Shown here one piece after another: positions 57,200 through 64,000 of a stretch of 64,000 nt of DNA. The DNA comes from Termitomyces sp. T153. Its lineage: Eukaryota > Basidiomycota > Agaricomycetes > Agaricales > Lyophyllaceae. Location: positions 1,178,001-1,242,000 of the forward strand of contig JACKQL020000007.1 of the NCBI GenBank assembly GCA_018296165.2, given 5' to 3'. A program made the translations under genes and the position numbers. The notes beneath the pieces were generated by a model. That model was not told where the DNA came from and searched no databases. It saw only the letters and a list, made by a program, of their open reading frames with translations. The first letter of the stretch is position 1. The number at the start of each line of letters is the position of its first letter.

Positions 57200-58514
57200 A
57201 CTTGTTGGATATCAAGAATATAGCACAAAGTATAATACATTGATTCACATGCCTGATATATGCTCTAAAAATTGAGCCTGGGATTGTTGTTGTTGACAAG
57301 CAAGAGCCTGAGTTCCAAGGACTTGTCATTGATGACTATGAGGTGAAACATGGATGTAGGTGACACTCCATGATACACCCTTCAAATGGCCTTTACTCTT
57401 TTCCATCAAGGCCTGCTGGTAGTATGCCATGGATCAAATGTGCAAAGAGATGCTGAGGACTAGTTAATGGGCAGCAGCTGTGTTTGTTATTGATCTGTAC
57501 ATACCTTTAAGTAAGATCAACAAGAGAGAGCACTTGCAAGATGCAATTGATAAGGATTATGTAATGAGAGGAAATGAATGATGAGTGCATTACAATGGGT
57601 GGCAGCTGTGTGTTGAGGGCAGGGATCACATGGGGTGGGGCTAGACCTAGCTGGATAATGCTGGGAAAAAATTTAAAGGTGGGGATCATGTGAAGAGGGT
57701 GGGGCAGAGTGATGAGCAAGGCTGTTGGATGTTGTGATGAACAGTGGTTGCCAGGGGCAGGAGGGCAATAGGTGGGGTGTTGATTGCCGTGATGAACAGC
57801 ATGCAGCAAGGCATTGGCAATGCTGATAATGGATGACATCAGCTATACACATGCCCAGCTCCATCTCCAATGACTCCAAATGTTCTTAATTTCCTCAAGT
57901 TAAAAGTGCTCAATAGTCAACATTTATTGGCAGTGAGTGGTATCTATGACTTTCTAGGCTTGCTAACCTGGCTAACTATGAGGACTATGGCAGGTCTATA
58001 CATCAATTGATGTGTGATGTTGAGGTGGTGTTTATTCCCAACCTTTCAAAATCTTACTGAAAAGTCCCCTTTTCTCTCCTCCAAAAGACCAACACTTTGC
58101 CTGCTACAATATTCCTTGCAATGCAGTCTGGATGAGTGAGTGGCTTATATGATCCTTTGAAACTATACTTACACTGTGACACATCCTCCCCACATTTTGA
58201 GTTTTGCATTCACTTCCTACATTCACTTTGTCGTATTCTATGTAAATATTAGAAATATATATAATCTATTATTAAAAATATATATATCTACCTATTAGAA
58301 ATGTATCTATTCAACATTATTTACATCGAGATAACAGGGCATATTTCGCAGCACAAAAGCAACGACAGGAAGATAGATTTGCCCAATTGATTTGCCCAAA
58401 TTTTGCCCAGATTGTCGTGACAACCGTTCGTGTGAGACGACCGTTCCAGCACCAGCCGATCGGCGACCGGCATTTCGGTTGGAAATCTCATCCCACTTTC
58501 TCACTATTTCCACG
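57200..58514. other. Repeat-to-host transition left of the NAT gene
   Basis: 57200-58200 is CpG-poor and stop-rich, probably the 5' part or flank of the KDZ element. 58220-58330 is very AT-rich (runs of tatata and aaata). CpG returns from about 58320. The NAT promoter should lie in the last 200 bp. No further element was recognised. Confidence 0.4.
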
Positions 58515-59788
58515 ATGTCAACCCTTGCCCAGCATAATAACGGCACCTTGAAGGGAGGGCTTCTGGTCAAACGTGAGGCATCTGCCTACTCTCCTAGGCA
58601 AATTGCGAACTGGCTGTCGAGCATCAAGTTCCCGCTTCCCGTTTTCGACGACGATATTGTACATGGTCGATTTCCAACGACATTAAAGAATTTGACTCTG
58701 ATTAACCGTCTATTTCTCGTGGCCGTTCCTTTCGAAAACACCATGATGCATTAGTGAGTGAGACTCCCTCCATCAGGCTATGTATGTCCCATGTAATGAT
58801 TATCGTCAATATCTCAGTTCAGCTGAACACTTTATGGATATCAGTACCGAAAGGTTGTACCAGAGGATCGTTGTTGAGCATCAAGGATCTTATTGCTTCG
58901 GTTTGAACACATTCTTCTTCCAGATGCTCTGCGGATTGGGTTATCGGTATGATATACTGCCTATTTTCCACCTTATGAAATCTCTAATCATCCAGGGCTT
59001 ATACTGGCTCTGCGAGGGTTAATCATGCCAAAGAAGCGTCTGACACACCTATTTATACTGGTCTCTCTCATATGATTATTTTCGTGCAACCAGGGGAGGA
59101 GAGCAATGTAACGTACCTCGTAGATGTTGGTTTCGGTGGTTCTGGGCTCACGCGTCCCATTTGTCTTTCATCTTCTGAAGACAACATTGTGATGGGTGCA
59201 ACACCGACCGAACAACATCGGCTTACGCGTGATGCTCACCCTGACTCAAGACTCAGTGAGTCTATAGTGCGATCCAGAAGTGGTCATTTCATCTAATTTA
59301 GCCAAGCTTCGGCAACGACTGAGTGGCATTTAAATGTTATCCATATCAAGGACACACCAGATGCACTCTTAACACATTGGAGAGTGGTGTATGCTTTCTC
59401 AGAGGAAGAGTTCTTCCCAACCGACTTTGATAGCTCGAATTTCGCCGTCTCTTGCATGCCGGGAGGACTCTTCTGGAATAATATCATCGCTATAAAATAT
59501 TTCTTCCTTGAGGAAGAAGAGGCGACGGATAGGCCTATTGAGACGAGGCATGTTGGGAGATTTGCAATGTGGGGTGCTGTGATTCGGAGACATATAGGGA
59601 GTCACACTGATATTGTCAGGACGGTGACAACTGAAGCTGAAAGGGTCGAGGCCCTCCAAGAATTTTTCGGTATCCATATACCATCAGAGGCCGTCAAATA
59701 TATACATGGAAGAGCATCTGCGCTATGTGAGTGGTACCTCCTGTCCAGAGATCTTGGCTGGATAGTGTTGTGTTTTTCCAGAGTGTGA
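58515..59788 (+). CDS. Arylamine N-acetyltransferase (NAT)
   Basis: NATs move an acetyl group (or, in some fungi, a malonyl group) from CoA to arylamines, a cytosolic detoxification step. Four exons: 58515-58753, 58818-58946, 58996-59259 and from 59302. Introns are 64, 49 and 42 nt and all keep frame. The catalytic triad is visible: Cys in HQGSYCFGLNTFF, His in GLSHMIIFVQPG, Asp in YLVDVGFGGSGLTRP. The family N-terminus (YSPRQIANWLSSIKFPLPVF; LVAVPFENTMMHY) and C-terminus (EALQEFFGIHIPSEAVKYIH) are present. The length of about 372 aa, or about 352 aa with a final spliced stop, is normal for a fungal NAT. Start chosen at 58515, where similarity begins; an in-frame ATG at 58392 would add 41 atypical residues. 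It appears intact. Confidence 0.88.
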
Positions 59789-60078
59789 CTTTTTGTGCAT
59801 CGTCAGTAACACATCTTCTGTGTATCTCATTCCCCCCACTGTATCCAATTGCTTGTAGCGTCTCTCGGTAACACGAGTTGCACGTATCAGTGTGACTGGT
59901 AACCTGATAGGAAGCGAGTGCACCAACGTCGATAAGTTGACTTGTCATGACAACGAGCGTAGAATACGAGCCTGGTGTGTTGATTGTTAATTGGTTTTCC
60001 TTGTTACTACTGAGTCACGGAACAAGGATACACAATACTTGAACTGAGGCTATTGAATGAGGTCGTCACAAAATCACC

Positions 60079-60123
60079 CGCCTCTCTCTCGTGGCCGTTC
60101 CTTACAAAAGCACCATGGTACAT
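60079..60123 (+). pseudogene. Relic of the NAT exon 1 end
   Basis: ctctcgtggccgttcctt and the following accatggtacat match the end of NAT exon 1 (58709-58751, ctcgtggccgttccttt...ccatgatgcat), about 36 of 45 bases by eye. Surrounding sequence does not continue the match convincingly. It suggests an old partial tandem copy of the NAT gene. Confidence 0.45.
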
Positions 60124-60380
60124 TTGATTCTAGCCTGACATCATGAGACGTGATGCCACGTGTGACCACAACGCGTACACCTACAATTCCCCCGGCGACG
60201 ACAACGAGAGTGACCTCTTGCGACCGGAGACATCCAGGCAAAAAGTGAAACTGCAAAAGTTACTATAAACCAGTGATGCGAAATCTAAGTCGGGCAGCGG
60301 CACTAAGTTACGAAGTTTAAGCCAGTCGTGTCGACTTTGGACTTTGCAAGAGTTCGGGGTTCTCGGCTACTAGTCCTCAC

Positions 60381-60773
60381 TGTAGAAATAGAGCAAGTAA
60401 TAGATTTTATTGACTTTCTTTTGCTTAATTTTAAGACGGTTCTCAAAAATAAGGAAAAGGGGCACAAATAGTTTATTGTACTATATTCCCGAAGCTGATA
60501 TCGCTCGTAGGCCTAAGTAACCCGCTCCCTGGGGATCACTGAGCCGTGGCAAGTATTTTGCTTGCCTTCTTCCTTCGAAACTCCTCCCCTTTTATACCTC
60601 GTTCTCCGCGCACGGACCAGGTCTATTCCGCGTGTTTTTGTCGTGTATCCGGGAGCGTAATCGACCGGTGGGAGGTCTAGGCGTCGGGATTCCGCGCGGG
60701 CGGGCCTTGGCAGCGCGTGGTAAGGTTTTTCCTTCTCCGTCCTTCTTTTCCCTAGTCCTTTTCTTCCCCTACA
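60381..60773 (-). repeat. LTR-like sequence, about 393 bp
   Basis: Read on the minus strand it starts TGTAGGGG and ends TTTCTACA, giving TGTAG...CTACA ends. It has a ggtataaaaggggag TATA box (about 60600), then AATAAA-type signals (about 60473 and 60400), and a purine-rich agaaggaaagg just outside its start. The flanks (ctcac / ctgag) are not a clean duplication, so this is a candidate only. It is CpG-rich, so it would be young or in an unmethylated place. Confidence 0.4.
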
Positions 60774-61399
60774 CTGAGCCTTTCCTTCTATTGTTGAGGT
60801 GATTGGTAACGCGGGTCCGGTGCAGTTTTAACGGTGTCGCAAGGTGTAGGACGAGGGAATGAAAGTTTTGGGTTCAAAGCCGGCTTTGTCGAGATGCCGA
60901 GGATAGCCGGCACTGCCACTCTGTTAGGCGTGTCGGCTATCACTCTGATCAGATTCTCTCGATCAAGGTGATGTGCTTAGCTTCTAAACCTCAACCCTTT
61001 TCTCTGGCTTCGCTTTCACTGCTTGCAGGCTTATTTTGTCTTCTGGGATCATTGGAGTATTATTTTTTATTAAGCTAAGTTTTTTCTCTGCCTACTGTTT
61101 TCGGCGAAATGCTTACGGTTTTCAGCATTTTTGGGTATTTTGAGAAAGTTCCTTTTCTTTTTTTTGAATATAATACTATTGTGTTATGGGTAAGCATTGT
61201 CGCACTGCCATATCACTAGAAGACTTAGAATCTAATACTAGAGGCACGATGGAATGCTCTTGATTCGCCAGGCACGGCTACGCAGTCACCCCACACTGCT
61301 GCCGTCTAATCAGAAGTCTACAATTGACCCGTCATTTTCAGTTTGATTAGTAAGTGTGTACAGAAGAACTTCAGCCACTTAACGAACTAGCCAGTCAGT
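60774..61399. other. CpG-containing intergenic DNA
   Basis: No open frame longer than chance. Small inverted words (agccggc...gccggc near 60880-60915; gcgaaatgcttacgg near 61107) give weak hairpins. A T-rich tract (cttttctttttttt, about 61153-61165) is present. Nothing can be named. Confidence 0.4.
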
Positions 61400-63087
61400 C
61401 ATGTTGGCGGAGTCATCAAAACCATGGGCAAGAATAAAGTTCTCTTCATTCAAAGTCCGCAGAAATACAGTACATTCACTTCCGAATCATTCCCACAAGT
61501 CGTCGACCTGCTACCTAGACTCTGAAAATAGACATCAATGCCTAACCCTGATACTATACAAACCACAAATTCTGCCCAACAACGTTGACTCCTTGTCTCA
61601 AAAGGTGTCTGACAGCACATATGAAATGGTCAGTGGGCTTGACAAACAAATCAAACAGCAACTAAAGCCACATAGCAATGACATAAGACCATGGTCAAGC
61701 ATCCTAATGCAGAAACAACAGAATTGTTGCCACAATCTACTTTTGCCACAATAGACAAAATCGGTGCGAGTTGCCATCCTCAGCCGCAAGACCCTGGAAT
61801 AAGGGCATGAGATTTATAAAAGGGGAGAGTATCTATGCTCAAAAGACAGCCACTTCCACTGATACAATGTTGTCACACCATTGGGAACATAATAAACACT
61901 AGAAGTCAAAACAAACATTTATTAAGGCTGAAAACTGTAAGCCTCCTGGTATAACAAGTCCCAGCAACATTATCTCTTTAAATACACCAGAAGAAATACA
62001 GAACAGGATAGGACAAGGACTTTATCAGACTATACACTCAATAATAGTCCAATCACTGTAATAGGAGGGGAAGCATGGGACTGGCAAAAGCACCTGAGTG
62101 GCATCAATTCTGGCAAGATCTAGATCTCTTCTAAGAATAACCAGATTGGAATGTTGACTGAAAGGAGGTAAAGGGGGAATGAATGAAAAAGAATGGAATG
62201 AAGGGAAGGGAAAGGAAGATGAATGGAAGAACTTGAATGGGAAAGAACCTGAATGAGGAAGAATATGAAATAAATAAAGGAAGAAGAAGGGAAGAAACTG
62301 AATGGAGAAGAATATGAATGGAAGAAATACAAAGGAGGAATGATGGAACTAGGAACTGGCCTGTGGCACTGAAACAGGCATGCCAAAAGGGGGAATTAGA
62401 ATAACAGTTATAAATAAGGGGCTGGAAAGTATGGAACCAAAAGTCACATGTAGGGGGTGGTCTGTGCACTGTAGAAAGAGGTATAAATAGCCCAAGTAGA
62501 GTAGCAAATAGACAGGCAATTAATAGGCAAAAGCTCGGTGGTTCCCAGGGAGTGAATCACTTAGGCTAGAGTTTGTTGAGACCCCTCTGCATTTAGAATA
62601 GAAATATTTTGGAAGTAAACCCCTTCAACTTCAAGCATTTATCAAGACATCAGTGTGGAATTGGAGTAGACTGCCTAAGTCTTCAAGAAAGCCCCAGAAC
62701 TATCAGTATTACTCTAACCCAGTACTACACCACTAGACACCCTTCCAAGCAGCAAAGCAACAATCCAAATTCCCCCAGTTTGTTTCTCAGAATACAATGT
62801 CTAAATCTCTTTGTACCATGGAAATGGCCGTCATTGAGGGGAAGCAATTCTCACAGGTTAGTGTTCTTTCATCACCATTCTTTCCACTACTCATATGAAT
62901 GTGTGTACCTAGATTTGGTTAAAGAACAAAGATCATGTAAAGAAGTACACTGATAATTCCTTATTTTGAGGAGATTCCCCAAAATCAATGAGGAATATGG
63001 ATTATCTATGGGAGAAAAGTTGGTCCAAAGGCTTCATGGCAATAATAAATTCCAGTACAAATATTGTATGGGCATCTCTCAAAACAG
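61400..63087. other. Unclassified repeat with promoter-like and purine-rich parts
   Basis: Contains a frame at 61401-61754 without known similarity and a purine tract of about 180 bp built on GAATGGAA-like words (62157-62335). A good TATA box, gaggtataaatagccc (62478-62493), lies in a segment that resembles an LTR or 5' region of another retroelement. No second LTR or PBS was established. Confidence 0.35.
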
Positions 63088-64000
63088 TGTCACAGCCCAC
63101 TCCCTGGACCCCCAAACACTGTTCCCAACCTGCTCACTTCTCCAGAGTCCCTCCCAACACCCTGCCAAAACCCCCCCAACCATTGTTCACCCTCTGTGCC
63201 CACTCTGAGTAACTCTGATGCTTCTCTGGCAAACTCTGACAGCCCCCTGGCCAACTCCAATGCCTTCTCTGCAGCTGTCAATGCTTCCCTCAATTCCCCT
63301 GAACCCCTGGGACCCTTCCCACTGTTCCTAACTCTGGTGCACATTACTAGCCCACCTCCCTGGTTTGCTGACCAACTCCAGAGCATCACAACAATCTCAG
63401 AGCAGCCTGCAACCTCAGCTGTTAGAACATCACTGCAGCCTGCCCCTGATCACAACCAACACCTGTCAACTCCACACAGCTCCATTGAACCCCACCACCA
63501 TGCCCACTGTTCCCCAGAGCTCTCCAGTAGTTAGTTTATAAGTCATGGAGCAGCACCTCATACTCTAGCCTTGATATTGCATTAACTGGTTTGTATCGCA
63601 TGTCTCTTTCTGTCTCTGTCTCTATTTTAGTCTCAAATCTATCTCTTTTCTCAGTTCCATCTCATCTCATCCTGTCTTGCCTCAACCATCTCTATTTCCT
63701 TTGTTTTCCTAAGTTCTTTTCATCTCTGATGTCAGTACAAATTCTGCACACACACTACAACCTTCAAACATTCTTACAATAACTCCAGACCTTGCCCTTC
63801 ACTTGGTCCTAGAGCCCATCAGTCTTGATTGATCCCCCATCTAACTCTGGCTCTGCTCCCATCATTTGTGAAGCCTCTGCTTGCCCCACAATCTATTTGC
63901 ATGCCTACAAACTTGTCTCTGATGCCTGTCCAAGCCCAATGTTTAATATACTTGGTCTTAGACTTCTCTAGATCACTCTGGACTTGCTTGGACTGCTTTC
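63088..64000 (+). repeat. LTR of the main gypsy family, cut by the window end
   Basis: Starts tgtcacagcccactccctgg (compare tgtcacgacccgtcccctgg in the young solo LTRs) and keeps the order of the family: agtttataagtcatgg (about 63533), ctctagccttgatattgc (about 63565), then the U5 part. CpG is replaced by TG or CA almost throughout. Whether it is solo or the 5' LTR of an element cannot be told here. Confidence 0.85.

Noticed and set aside
58392..58514. Upstream in-frame ATG as NAT start
   Set aside because: The extra 41 residues are Cys- and Arg-rich and unlike NAT N-termini; family similarity begins after 58515.
60250..60380. Possible 5S rRNA or tRNA-like sequence
   Set aside because: Words such as gttcgggg and gcgaaatctaag caught the eye, but no internal promoter boxes or cloverleaf could be drawn.

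Overview
The window looks like a repeat-rich stretch of an Agaricomycete (basidiomycete) genome. Introns are short (about 40-80 nt, GT...AG, CTAAC-like branch sites). One gene belongs to the basidiomycete DUF6534 membrane-protein family. The repeats are typical of these fungi: chromodomain Ty3/gypsy elements, KDZ and hAT transposases, and Tad-like LINE remnants. No rRNA, tRNA or CRISPR was recognised. All calls were made by eye, without database searches.

Three host genes stand out from the repeats by normal CpG content and spliced frames. A DUF6534-type membrane protein gene (4138-6440, +) carries a perfect fold-back element in one intron. It converges with a large Mrc1/claspin replication-checkpoint gene (about 11635-6752, -). 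An arylamine N-acetyltransferase gene (58515 to about 59788, +) has its Cys-His-Asp triad visible and a small relic of itself downstream. Almost everything else is transposon-derived.

The dominant transposon is a large Ty3/gypsy chromovirus family with LTRs of about 1.0-1.2 kb. Element A (14553-26786, -) is full length and has a near-perfect 5-bp target duplication. It splits a LINE ORF1-like reading frame that rejoins in frame when A is removed. It holds gag, two tandem retropepsin-like domains, RT, RNase H, integrase and chromodomain. It also holds an additional gene on the opposite strand, convergent with pol. Element B (about 37385-43638, +) is truncated. Elements C (29203 to about 36240, -) and D (45216 to about 51840, -) are internally rearranged relatives that keep the antisense gene. 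Element E (43639-45215, -) is a fragment of a second gypsy family with a short LTR. Three solo LTRs of the main family, each with an exact 5-bp duplication, sit in A gag (22912-24087), in B gag (38715-39889) and in a KDZ transposase (54237-55432). A further LTR copy runs off the right end.

The most interesting system is the antisense accessory gene of this gypsy family. In A, C and D it begins 213-216 bp inside the 3' LTR and runs against gag-pol. It carries fungal splice signals. In A and D it encodes the same spacing C-x2-C-x6-C-x15-C-x2-C-x6-C, which resembles a Zn2Cys6 cluster, followed by a charged, probably coiled-coil region. The same family appears to be self-primed: the 12 nt next to the 5' LTR are exactly complementary to the predicted transcript 5' end. 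Old copies are strongly CpG-depleted with many TGA stops, while two solo LTRs are CpG-rich and nearly identical, so activity is probably recent.
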